This document shows, piece after piece, positions 52,150 to 60,311 of a DNA stretch of 64,000 bases. The number at the start of each line of letters is the position of its first letter. Position 1 is the first letter of the stretch. This DNA is from JAAGZL01 sp964628835. GTDB taxonomy: Bacteria > Pseudomonadota > Gammaproteobacteria > Chromatiales > Chromatiaceae. The position numbers and the translations under genes are program-made. A model generated the notes under the pieces. That model searched no databases. It was not told the origin of the DNA and was given only the letters and a program-made list of their open reading frames with translations. Location: positions 1-64,000 of the forward strand of contig CAZVME010000005.1 in the NCBI GenBank assembly GCA_964628835.1, given 5' to 3'.

Positions 52150-53316
52150 ATGACCATACACGTTAAACAACTGAATCATGCAGGCCGATCTGAATCACAG
52201 GAGATAACTCGTTTGGATTATCGGGTTGATCTCGGTGATCGTTACTACGATGTGTTTATTCAGGGGCGGGAGGTGGTGCAGGGCCTGGGGCTGGAACCGG
52301 CATTGCCACTGGCACTGCTGGCTGGCATGCGTCTTGGCAGGCCCATACATGTAGCCGGTCAGCTGTCTAAAACCTATCTCAGCGGTGTAAAGCAGATTGT
52401 GGCGTATTATGCGTTACATTTTGAATCGTTACAGGTTGTTGAGATCACCTGTGATCAGCTTGTAACCGGGGTGGCTTCTGAATCCAGTAGAGTCGCCAGC
52501 TATTTCTCTGGTGGTGTCGACTCTTTTTTTACCCTAACGAAATTCAAGCATCAGCTGACAGATATAATCTATATCTATGGGTTTGATGTGCGGTTGGATG
52601 ATTGGCCTAGGCGTGATGCCATTAGTTCGATGGGAAAAACGGTGGCAACGGAGTTGGGTATTAATTTTGTTGAGGTGGAAAGTAATCTTGGTAAGGTAAT
52701 TCAGGATTTTGGGTCTTGGGCACAACATGGGCATGGCATGGCCCTGGCGTCAGTTGCCAGATCTCTGGCAGGAAATATCAGTAAAGTTATAATTCCAGGG
52801 GCAGACAGTATTTTACGCCAGTTGCCATGGGGTGCAACGTTTGAATCCGATCCACTCTATTCGGATGAGTTACTTTCAATCGCACACGACGCCTGTGATG
52901 CAGAACGGATCGATAAAGTCGAGAGGCTGACCCAAGAACCACTGGCGTTAAAGCACCTGCGTGTATGCTGGGAGAAAGTTGAAGGCGCTTACAACTGTTG
53001 CCGCTGCGAGAAGTGCCTTCGTACCATGACCTCCCTGGATGCGTTAGGCGCACTTGATAGTGCGGAATCCTTCCACCTATCCTTGTCGCCTAAGTTGATT
53101 GCTGGTGCCCTTCATAGATCTTTACGCACGCGGTGCTATGCCGAGGATAATATTAAGCTTTATAAACGCATGGGGAAGGGTGGTTCGCCCATGGTTAGAG
53201 CGTTGGAAAAACAGCTCAACCGCCCGGTTTGGCTTGCATGCTGGTATGCGAAGTGGCGCAAGCGTCGCCTGCGCTGGAAGCGGCATTGGCGGAAGTTCTC
53301 TGCTAGCCTGTGGTAA
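52150..53316 (+). CDS. QueC-like PP-loop ATP pyrophosphatase, paralogue 2
   Basis: This 388-residue paralogue of the gene at 50050 shares the same plan. It has the ATP loop FSGGVDS (119-125), HGHG in the middle region, and the zinc-type cluster C273-x9-C283-x2-C286-x2-C289 (with an extra C284). A basic C-terminal tail (KWRKRRLRWKRHWRK) could contact membrane or a polymer. ATG 52150 is chosen because the homology with paralogue 1 begins there; a TTG at 52102 would add a 16-residue leader. Sequence divergence between the paralogues suggests two substrates or a heteromer. Confidence 0.72.
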   Translation: MTIHVKQLNHAGRSESQEITRLDYRVDLGDRYYDVFIQGREVVQGLGLEPALPLALLAGMRLGRPIHVAGQLSKTYLSGVKQIVAYYALHFESLQVVEITCDQLVTGVASESSRVASYFSGGVDSFFTLTKFKHQLTDIIYIYGFDVRLDDWPRRDAISSMGKTVATELGINFVEVESNLGKVIQDFGSWAQHGHGMALASVARSLAGNISKVIIPGADSILRQLPWGATFESDPLYSDELLSIAHDACDAERIDKVERLTQEPLALKHLRVCWEKVEGAYNCCRCEKCLRTMTSLDALGALDSAESFHLSLSPKLIAGALHRSLRTRCYAEDNIKLYKRMGKGGSPMVRALEKQLNRPVWLACWYAKWRKRRLRWKRHWRKFSASLW

Positions 53317-53413
53317 TCGAAGGCAGCGTGAAATAATTCATTTTAAATATGCGCTAACCAGTATTTTCGGATTTATGCTGCGTAAGTTTAGTTTGCTCTG
53401 CTGAAACTCAAGT

Positions 53414-54640
53414 TTATTCGATGTTTAATCCATTATCGTCACACTGCATACAGTCCTCAGGAAATCTACAGGGGGATTTCCAGCAGTGCCATGAAACAGA
53501 TTGTGAGTGGTATAGACGCTCCAGGTGTTCTTTACTGCCTGATTTAATTAGAATCACCTCTTCAGCTATGGTGTCAGTTGCTATAAAATTTGCAGCGTCT
53601 TGTATGGAATCGAATGCAAACAGGCGATTTTTGTTTTTCTGGGTCATAATCTTTCGAACATATGTGGCAGTAGCTCCCACAAGAACCACTCGATCAGCAA
53701 CCTTAAGACCTTCCAATGCTACTTTACGGTACTTGGAACTGCTTGAGCCTGGTGTATCAGAAAAGGAACCAATTACCAGGGTCTTGCGCGGCGCCCTTGC
53801 ATCAGAGAGCAGCTGTATGACTCGAGAAACTCCCCAATAAGGTGCTTTCCAACAATCAGATATTATCCAGGCCCCAGAGGGGATAGGGTGCAATGAGTGG
53901 CGCCTGTTGACGGGCTGAATATTTTGCAGTGCGTGACCGCATTTAGCTAACGAGATGCCGGCAGCCAAAGCGGCTGCAATCGCTGCCAGAACCGACGTTA
54001 CCCATAATGTCCCAAATAGTCCGGTGTCAATCTGCACGCTTGTACCCTGATAACTGACGGTTAGTGAAAGACGGTCTGGCCAGGTGGCGGATATGTTGCT
54101 GGCTTGGACATCAGCGCCCTCGTTGATCCCAAAGGTCAGGACGCGTGAAGATGTCCTGTCTGCCATGACTGCAACATGGGGGTCGTCAAAATTTAATACC
54201 GCTGTGCCGCCGTGTCTAACATTCTCAATTAAAAAACCCTTCTCATGTGCTACGGTTTCAAGTGTGCGATAGTTTGTGTAATGATCCTGCCCTATGGTTG
54301 TGACTACACTAATATTCGGGGATAAATGTCTAACTGTTTTATTTATTGTTTCAGGCTGGTGGCCACTGACCTCCTGGATATAAAAGCGGTCTGTTTTTTT
54401 TGCCTTAAGGATGTTTTTTATCACCACTTTTGGGATGTTATAATTAATCCCTAAATGACAGGCGCCGTGTTGGGCAAGGATATGGTGGAGAAATTGTGTT
54501 GTACTGGTTTTTCCACAGCTCCCGGTGATGCCGATCACCGTGGTGTTTGTAAGGCGCCGTCTCCAGATAAAGGCCCTGAGGCCTCTCAGCTTTTTTGATA
54601 AGGCTTTGATTTTATTTCGTATGGACTGTTTAGTGTGCAT
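53414..54640 (-). CDS. Mur-ligase family protein with C-terminal cysteine cluster
   Basis: This 408-residue ATP-dependent amide ligase is of the MurF/MurE/CapB superfamily. It has the P-loop GITGSCGKTSTT (37-48), the central-domain IQEVSGHQPETI and TTIGQDHYTNY, and the C-terminal domain with LVIGSFSDTPGSSS and LIKSGSKEHLER. It lacks the N-terminal UDP-sugar domain of MurC-F, resembling ligases that build non-peptidoglycan conjugates. The last 25 residues carry H385-C386-x4-C391-x5-C397-x2-C400, a likely metal site not normal for Mur ligases. It converges with the second QueC-like gene after 97 bases. Confidence 0.75.
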   Translation of the reverse strand: MHTKQSIRNKIKALSKKLRGLRAFIWRRRLTNTTVIGITGSCGKTSTTQFLHHILAQHGACHLGINYNIPKVVIKNILKAKKTDRFYIQEVSGHQPETINKTVRHLSPNISVVTTIGQDHYTNYRTLETVAHEKGFLIENVRHGGTAVLNFDDPHVAVMADRTSSRVLTFGINEGADVQASNISATWPDRLSLTVSYQGTSVQIDTGLFGTLWVTSVLAAIAAALAAGISLAKCGHALQNIQPVNRRHSLHPIPSGAWIISDCWKAPYWGVSRVIQLLSDARAPRKTLVIGSFSDTPGSSSSKYRKVALEGLKVADRVVLVGATATYVRKIMTQKNKNRLFAFDSIQDAANFIATDTIAEEVILIKSGSKEHLERLYHSQSVSWHCWKSPCRFPEDCMQCDDNGLNIE

Positions 54641-54803
54641 ATGCTGAGCGTATCTTTTTTGGTGCCGACGTGTCTATTATTTGAATAGTGGAGCATAGTT
54701 TGTATGTGCGAAATACACCAAGAGAAAATCGGTGATAGATAAAATGTGGGTACCTAAATTTTTTGGGGTAAAACGGAAACCGCTATACCATAGGGCAACG
54801 AGG

Positions 54804-54925
54804 ATAATAGGGGGTAGACTACGGTTTCCACTTATTTATTGCAGAACAAATCCTTTGTCCCAGTTTCATTGTTTATCTTTGGGTGTCCAGGGTTACCATT
54901 AAAACTGTGGTCTGTTCCCTATTAT
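54804..54925. repeat. Miniature inverted-repeat element related to the 23-kb transposase ends
   Basis: Left end 54804-54827 and right end 54901-54925 are imperfect inverted copies (19 of 24 positions, differences all transitions). They match the transposase-end motif GGGGACAGACCACGGTTT, seen here as GGGGGTAGACTACGGTTT on the left. About 73 bases without coding capacity lie between. It is likely a non-autonomous relic moved by a REP-type transposase. Confidence 0.65.
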
Positions 54926-54932
54926 TTGATAT

Positions 54933-54984
54933 GGTTGACAATAAAGCTTATAAGGTTGACAATAGCTTGTCGTAAGGTTGACAA
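54933..54984. promoter_or_regulatory. Three direct repeats GGTTGACAA before the GHKL fusion gene
   Basis: Copies at 54933-54941, 54954-54962 and 54976-54984 are spaced 21 and 22 bases, two helical turns, so all face the same side. The second and third extend to TAAGGTTGACAA. Each also contains a consensus -35 hexamer. An array directly before a gene with a DNA-binding domain suggests autoregulation. Confidence 0.6.
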
Positions 54985-54999
54985 ATAAGGCGTTGATTT

Positions 55000-56028
55000 A
55001 TGGTAGGTGTTCGCAAAAGAGGTGAAAATATTCGCCAATTTATACTAGACAATGTTGAGCATAACCCAAAAGACATAGTTGCACTAACTTCGCGTGCGTA
55101 CGATATTTCCAGACAAGCAGTAAACAAGCATATTAAACGCCTAGTTGAGCAGAATTCACTATTGGTGAGAGGGGTGACTAGGAACAAACATTATATCTTG
55201 CACCCACTTGTTAAATGGGAACATATCTATACATTAGAAGGTGCGTTGGCAGAAGATGTAGTATGGCGTTCAGATATATCAGAATTTATTAATGATCTGC
55301 CAGACAATGTAATAGATATTTGGCATTATGGTTTTACTGAAATATTAAATAATGCTATTGACCATTCATCTGGCACACAAGTACATATACGGGTCACTAA
55401 AACCGCTACTACAACAGAAATAGTTATTTATGATAATGGTGAAGGGATTTTTAAGAAAATTCAGCGTGAATTAAATTTAAGTGATGAGCGACACTCAGTT
55501 TTAGAATTGGCGAAAGGTAAGTTGACGACAGATCCTGATAACCATACTGGTGAAGGGATTTTTTTTAGTTCGCGCATGTTTGATGATTTTGCAATTTTAT
55601 CAGGTGGTGTTTATTTTTCACACAAGCACGACCAAGTAGAAGACTGGATTCAAGAACGCCAAAAGTTCCAGTCTGGCACAGGTGTTTTTATGGAGTTATC
55701 TAATAATACTGCTAGGACATCAAAGCGTATTTTTGATAGTTTCACTTCAGGTGATGAATATGGTTTTACTAAAACTGTTGTACCTGTACGACTAACACAG
55801 TACGGCGACGATAAACTTGTATCAAGGTCACAAGCAAAAAGATTACTGGTTAGAGTTGAAAAATTTAGAACAGTTATATTCGATTTTGATGAGGTTGAGA
55901 CAATAGGCCAAGCTTTTGCTGATGAAATATTTCGAGTTTTTAAACTACAGCATTCTGATATGGAGTTAATATATTTAAATGCTAATGAGCAAGTTACACA
56001 AATGATTACTAGAGCTTTAACAAGCTAG
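55000..56028 (+). CDS. Winged-helix / GHKL ATPase / STAS-like (DUF4325) fusion protein
   Basis: This is a 342-residue, AT-rich gene (19 G/C in the 60 bases 55321-55380). The N-terminal about 70 residues form a winged helix (AYDISRQAVNKHIKRLVEQN). A GHKL ATPase follows, with N-box GFTEILNNAIDHSSG, DNGEGI and GEGIFFSSRMFDDFA. The last about 80 residues are a STAS-like DUF4325 domain (FRTVIFDFDEVETIGQAFADEIFRVF). Anti-sigma kinase and STAS partners are normally separate proteins, so this fuses a switch module to a DNA-binding head. Such genes occur in mobile or defence-type contexts. The target is unknown. Confidence 0.78.
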   Translation: MVGVRKRGENIRQFILDNVEHNPKDIVALTSRAYDISRQAVNKHIKRLVEQNSLLVRGVTRNKHYILHPLVKWEHIYTLEGALAEDVVWRSDISEFINDLPDNVIDIWHYGFTEILNNAIDHSSGTQVHIRVTKTATTTEIVIYDNGEGIFKKIQRELNLSDERHSVLELAKGKLTTDPDNHTGEGIFFSSRMFDDFAILSGGVYFSHKHDQVEDWIQERQKFQSGTGVFMELSNNTARTSKRIFDSFTSGDEYGFTKTVVPVRLTQYGDDKLVSRSQAKRLLVRVEKFRTVIFDFDEVETIGQAFADEIFRVFKLQHSDMELIYLNANEQVTQMITRALTS

Positions 56029-56100
56029 TGGCCCTAACAGTTAATTTCTAGGACGAATAACGGGGAAAAAGGGGCGCATCTATTTCAAGGGAATAGCCAC

Positions 56101-56131
56101 AAAAAAAGGGGCGAATAACGCCCCTTTTTTT
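56101..56131. terminator. Bidirectional terminator
   Basis: Perfect 13-bp stem AAAAAAAGGGGCG (56101-56113) and CGCCCCTTTTTTT (56119-56131) with a 5-base loop. It has T-runs on both strands and lies between the GHKL fusion gene and the convergent rpoH. Confidence 0.95.
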
Positions 56132-56152
56132 ATGTATGTAACTTAGAGTGAA

Positions 56153-57007
56153 CTAATCGGCCAGGACGGTCTTCATCTTCTCCATGGCGCGTTTTTCTAT
56201 CTGCCTGATGCGTTCGGCTGATATGCCAAAACGGTCGGCTAGTTGATGCAGGGTGGCTTTCTTTTCAGACAGCCAGCGTGCAGTAAGAATCTCTTTGCTG
56301 CGCTCGTCCAGACCATCCAGGGCGGAGTAGAGCTGGTTTTTCTCGCTCTGCTCATAGTCCACCTGCTCCAACTGAGAAGCAGGTTCCATACGCATATCCG
56401 GCAGATATGCGGCGGGTGCTACCGGTGTCTTGTCGTCATCTGAGCCCGTGGTTATTCCGTCGAAGGCAACGTCAACCTTGCTCAGACGTTTCTCCATTTC
56501 GATCACGGTCTCGGGTTTCACCCCAAGGGCTGCTGCAACCTCTTCCACCTCTTCCTGGGAAAACCAGCCCAGACGTTTCTTGGAGCTGCGCAGGTTAAAG
56601 AACAGTTTGCGTTGGGACTTGGTGGTAGCTACCTTGACAATGCGCCAGTTGCGCAGCACAAATTCGTGTATCTCAGCCTTGATCCAGTGTACGGCGAAGG
56701 ATACCAGGCGTACGCCCATGTCCGGGTTGAAGCGGCGTACCGCCTTCATGAGACCTACCGATCCCTCCTGCACCAGATCCGGCATGGCCAGACCATAGCC
56801 GGAGTAGCCACGGGCGATGCGGATCACAAAGCGCAGATGCGACAACACCATGGTGCGCGCTGCGTTCAGATCACCCTCATCACGCAGGCGTACGGCGAGA
56901 TCGTGCTCCTCTTCGGCGGTCAGCATCGGCATCTGATAGGCCGCACTAATATAGGCATCCATGCTGCCGGTGGAGAGATTGATGGGAATGGCTAGTTCTT
57001 TGCTCAT
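56153..57007 (-). CDS. rpoH: RNA polymerase sigma-32 (heat shock)
   Basis: RpoH directs transcription of heat-shock genes. The 284-residue protein has sigma-70 region 2 (LVQEGSVGLMKAVRRFNP), the RpoH box QRKLFFNLRSSKK that is diagnostic for sigma-32, and region 4 (HQLADRFGISAERIRQIEKRAM). ATG 57007 matches the family start MSKELA; the frame extends to 57034. The gene follows ftsX in the conserved ftsY-ftsE-ftsX-rpoH order. Confidence 0.95.
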   Translation of the reverse strand: MSKELAIPINLSTGSMDAYISAAYQMPMLTAEEEHDLAVRLRDEGDLNAARTMVLSHLRFVIRIARGYSGYGLAMPDLVQEGSVGLMKAVRRFNPDMGVRLVSFAVHWIKAEIHEFVLRNWRIVKVATTKSQRKLFFNLRSSKKRLGWFSQEEVEEVAAALGVKPETVIEMEKRLSKVDVAFDGITTGSDDDKTPVAPAAYLPDMRMEPASQLEQVDYEQSEKNQLYSALDGLDERSKEILTARWLSEKKATLHQLADRFGISAERIRQIEKRAMEKMKTVLAD

Positions 57008-57214
57008 GTAATAACCCAGTAGTTTTGTATGCAATTATATTAGCACTCTTGACTATAGAGTGCCAGCTCTCCGCTTTGAGTGCCAGTTATAAGAAAAGTT
57101 CATCCATATTTCGGCTGTTTTTTCAGGCCCGGATAATAGCGTTGAAATGAATATATATCATGTAATACAGTTACATATGTGTGTTTGACGCGGGTTGTAA
57201 GGGTGTCTGTTGTC

Positions 57215-58189
57215 TCAATCCGGCTCTATGGCGTATAGATGCCGCGCCACGGCTATCCATGATCCGAGCAGTCCCAGCAGGGCGCTGGACAGGATCAGGA
57301 TCATCAGGGTGGGCAGGTCGATGGAGGTAAGCTGGAAGTTGCTATGGTAGAGGCCGGCCAGTTTCTTCACCGGCTCTGTCAGTAACCATAGATTCAGGCT
57401 GACCAGCATCCAGGCCAGCACCCCGCCAAACAGCCCATACCAGAAGCCGGAATAGAGGAAGGGGCGCCGGATGAAGGCGTTGGTTCCGCCGATCAACTTG
57501 GTTATTTCGATCTCATCCTTCTGATTCTGGATCTCCAGGCGGATGGTGTTGCCGATGACGAGCAGCACCGCCAGGGCCAGTAGGGTTGATAGAAGCAGTA
57601 CGCCGCGGGCAGCTATCTCGGTGATGGCCTGAAAACGCCGCACCCACTGTAGGTCCAGCTGGGCGATATCCACCTCAGACATCAGTTTCAGCTCCTGCAA
57701 CAGCGCCTCGGCCCCCTCGGGTGTGGCGTGGGCCGCAGTGGGGGCGATTACCATCACCGCTGGTAGCGGGTTGTTGTCCAGGGTATCCAGCGCCTCGGCA
57801 AAACCAGAGTTGTGGCGAAACTCCTGAAGGGCCTGCTCTGGGGTGATTAACTGTACGCTTGCAACGCTGCTCTTTAATTTGAGTTGTGCTGCGATGGCGT
57901 CCAGTTTGGCGCTATCCAGATCCCGCTTGAGAAAGATAGATATGTTAGCGGAGTTGTCCAGGCTGCCGCTGAGGCGTTGGGCATTGTCCAGAAGCAGCTT
58001 CAGGCCGGTGGGGAAGGCCAGGGCGATGCTGAGTACCGTTACCGTCATCAGGGTAGAGAGCGGGGCGCGGCTGAGCCTTCCCAGGCTGTATAGCAGTGCT
58101 TGCAGATGGCGCATGGCCCAGATGTTGATATGTCCTTTGTGGGCACCGGTCAGATCCCGGATCTTGTTCAGGTTGCGTCTCTTCTTCAT
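57215..58189 (-). CDS. ftsX: Cell division protein FtsX
   Basis: FtsX is the membrane subunit of the FtsEX complex that activates cell-wall hydrolases at the septum. The 324-residue protein has a short cytoplasmic N-terminus, four membrane helices (about 40-62, 192-215, 245-270, 290-312) and a periplasmic loop after the first helix. It overlaps ftsE by four bases. Confidence 0.93.
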   Translation of the reverse strand: MKKRRNLNKIRDLTGAHKGHINIWAMRHLQALLYSLGRLSRAPLSTLMTVTVLSIALAFPTGLKLLLDNAQRLSGSLDNSANISIFLKRDLDSAKLDAIAAQLKLKSSVASVQLITPEQALQEFRHNSGFAEALDTLDNNPLPAVMVIAPTAAHATPEGAEALLQELKLMSEVDIAQLDLQWVRRFQAITEIAARGVLLLSTLLALAVLLVIGNTIRLEIQNQKDEIEITKLIGGTNAFIRRPFLYSGFWYGLFGGVLAWMLVSLNLWLLTEPVKKLAGLYHSNFQLTSIDLPTLMILILSSALLGLLGSWIAVARHLYAIEPD

Positions 58190-58866
58190 CCCGAAATGCT
58201 CGGGTTTTGACTGTCATGTATCAGTCGCGCCTTACCCAGGGTAAGGATGCGCCGGTTCATGCGTGAAATGAGGTCGAGGTCATGACTGGCGATGAGCAGG
58301 GTGACGCCAACCTGATTGAACTGTTCAAACAGCTGCATGATCTCCCGGGAGAGATCCGGGTCCAGGTTGCCGGTGGGTTCATCGGCCAGCACCAGCGGGG
58401 GGCGGTTGACCACGGCGCGGGCGATGCCGACCCGCTGCTGTTCACCACCAGAGAGGGCTATGGGATAGCTCTTTTCTTTGCTGAGTAGTCCCACCTTGTC
58501 CAGGGCTGCCCGCACCCTGCGTCCGATGTCGGTATAGCCCACGCCCGCCGCAATCAGCGGCATGGCCACATTGTCGAACACGGTGCGGTTTGGCAGCAGC
58601 CGGTAGTCCTGGAAGATCATTCCCACTTCGCGCCGGTGGTAGGGGATCTGACTACCGCGCAGGCGCGAAAGGTTGCGCCCCGACACCAGTACCTGACCAC
58701 TGGTGCAGCGTTCCAGCAGGCCAATGAGTTTCAGCAGCGTACTCTTGCCGGCGCCTGAATGCCCGGTAAGAAATACCATCTCTCCACTATCTATATGGAG
58801 ATTGATGTTGCTGAGCCCCTCGGACCCGCCGGCGTAGCGTTTGATAACGTTATCGAAGTGGATCAT
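58186..58866 (-). CDS. ftsE: Cell division ATP-binding protein FtsE
   Basis: FtsE is the ABC ATPase of FtsEX. The 226-residue protein has Walker A GHSGAGKST, Q-loop MIFQDYRLLP, signature LSGGEQQRVGIAR and Walker B LVLADEPTGNLD. It is four bases overlapped with ftsX and 188 bases downstream of ftsY, which is enough space for its own promoter, though none was recognised. Confidence 0.95.
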   Translation of the reverse strand: MIHFDNVIKRYAGGSEGLSNINLHIDSGEMVFLTGHSGAGKSTLLKLIGLLERCTSGQVLVSGRNLSRLRGSQIPYHRREVGMIFQDYRLLPNRTVFDNVAMPLIAAGVGYTDIGRRVRAALDKVGLLSKEKSYPIALSGGEQQRVGIARAVVNRPPLVLADEPTGNLDPDLSREIMQLFEQFNQVGVTLLIASHDLDLISRMNRRILTLGKARLIHDSQNPSISG

Positions 58867-59054
58867 CGTTTATCGGAGTTATATTTTTATCTAATTGTTG
58901 GACCCTAGGCTGGTGTCAGGCCCGGTCCAGATAAAAAGTAGCCAATGTTATAACCTATTAGCTGCCACTATTCATGGTAATGTTTTCTGCATGTGTACCG
59001 CCAGCACCTTTTTTGCGGATGCGCTCACGCTTTGTGATTGTGAGTCAAACCCCC

Positions 59055-60041
59055 TCAGGTTTCAAACAGGGCATCCACAAACTCCTGTGAATCAAAGTGG
59101 CGCAGATCTTCTATTGCCTCTCCCACGCCGATGAAACGGATCGGTATCTTCAGCTTGTCGGCGATGGCAAACAGGATGCCGCCCTTGGCGGTTCCATCCA
59201 TCTTGGTCAGGGTGATGCCGGTGACCCCCACTGTCTGATTAAACTGCTGGGCCTGGTTGAGGGCGTTTTGGCCGGTGGTGGCGTCCACCACCAGCATCAC
59301 CTCGTGGGGTGCGTCCGGGTCTATTTTCTTCATTACCCGTGCGATCTTGCCAAGCTCATCCATTAGGTTGGTCTTAGTGTGGAGTCGGCCTGCGGTGTCG
59401 GCGATCAGTACGTCAACACTGCGTGCGGTCGCGGCCTGGAGTGCATCGAAGATCACCGAGGCGGAATCCGCGCCGGTGTGTTGGGCTATTACCGGAATAT
59501 CGTTACGTTCGCCCCAGGTCTGGAGCTGCTCCACTGCGGCGGCGCGGAAGGTGTCGCCCGCTGCCAGCATTACGCTCTGACCATCCTCCTGCAGGCGTTT
59601 GGCCAGTTTGCCGATGGTGGTGGTCTTGCCAGCACCGTTGATGCCGACCATCAGGATCACCTGGGGCCGTCCGGCCTGGGGTGCAGTCACCGGGGTATCG
59701 CACTGGCCGAGGATCTGTTCCAGCTCCTGTTTCAGGACCTTGCTCAGAATGGCCGGATCAGACAGCTCTTTACGCCGCACCTTTTCTGACAGGGTGTGGA
59801 TGATGCGGCTGGTGGCGTCTACACCTACGTCGGCCAGCAGCAGCAGGGTCTCCAGCTCCTCCAGTAGATCCTCATCTATCTCCTTCTGACCCAGTAGCAG
59901 ATTGGCCAGGCCATCGGTGAGGTTGTGCCTGGTGCGGGCCAGACGCTGTTTCAGCTGGGAGATGATCCCCTGTTTTTCTGGCTGGTCCGCAACTGTGGTT
60001 GCATCGATCTTACTCTTATCTTTTTTCCCAAATCCAAACAT
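59055..60041 (-). CDS. ftsY: Signal recognition particle receptor FtsY
   Basis: FtsY is the SRP-receptor GTPase for membrane protein targeting. The 328-residue protein has the N domain and G domain with GINGAGKTTTIGKLA (G1), DTFRAAAVEQL, DTAGRLHTKTNLMDEL and TKMDGTAKGG. It lacks the long acidic A domain of E. coli FtsY, as in many gammaproteobacteria. It is divergent from the M16 peptidase genes, with a 270-base spacer holding both promoters. Confidence 0.95.
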   Translation of the reverse strand: MFGFGKKDKSKIDATTVADQPEKQGIISQLKQRLARTRHNLTDGLANLLLGQKEIDEDLLEELETLLLLADVGVDATSRIIHTLSEKVRRKELSDPAILSKVLKQELEQILGQCDTPVTAPQAGRPQVILMVGINGAGKTTTIGKLAKRLQEDGQSVMLAAGDTFRAAAVEQLQTWGERNDIPVIAQHTGADSASVIFDALQAATARSVDVLIADTAGRLHTKTNLMDELGKIARVMKKIDPDAPHEVMLVVDATTGQNALNQAQQFNQTVGVTGITLTKMDGTAKGGILFAIADKLKIPIRFIGVGEAIEDLRHFDSQEFVDALFET

Positions 60042-60311
60042 TTGCTCTGTTCTCTGGAACCATTGGCATCACTGTTTGTCTTTCATTTCCAGGTAGCCGG
60101 TTTATTTATATCCCTGGATAATGTGCGTACAGAGTCATTTTTCGTTAATCTGGTTCGCCCAATTGCCGCTGTTAACGTCAGCCATTTGGGTATTTGCACC
60201 GGGAAGCGTAAAAATGTCGCTGTCTTCGCAGACGGAATATGTGCATTTTCGCTCGGATCGACCGCAAGTTCTACCGGCTTTTAGTATTAGTTTCTCCCGT
60301 AAGGAATAAAA

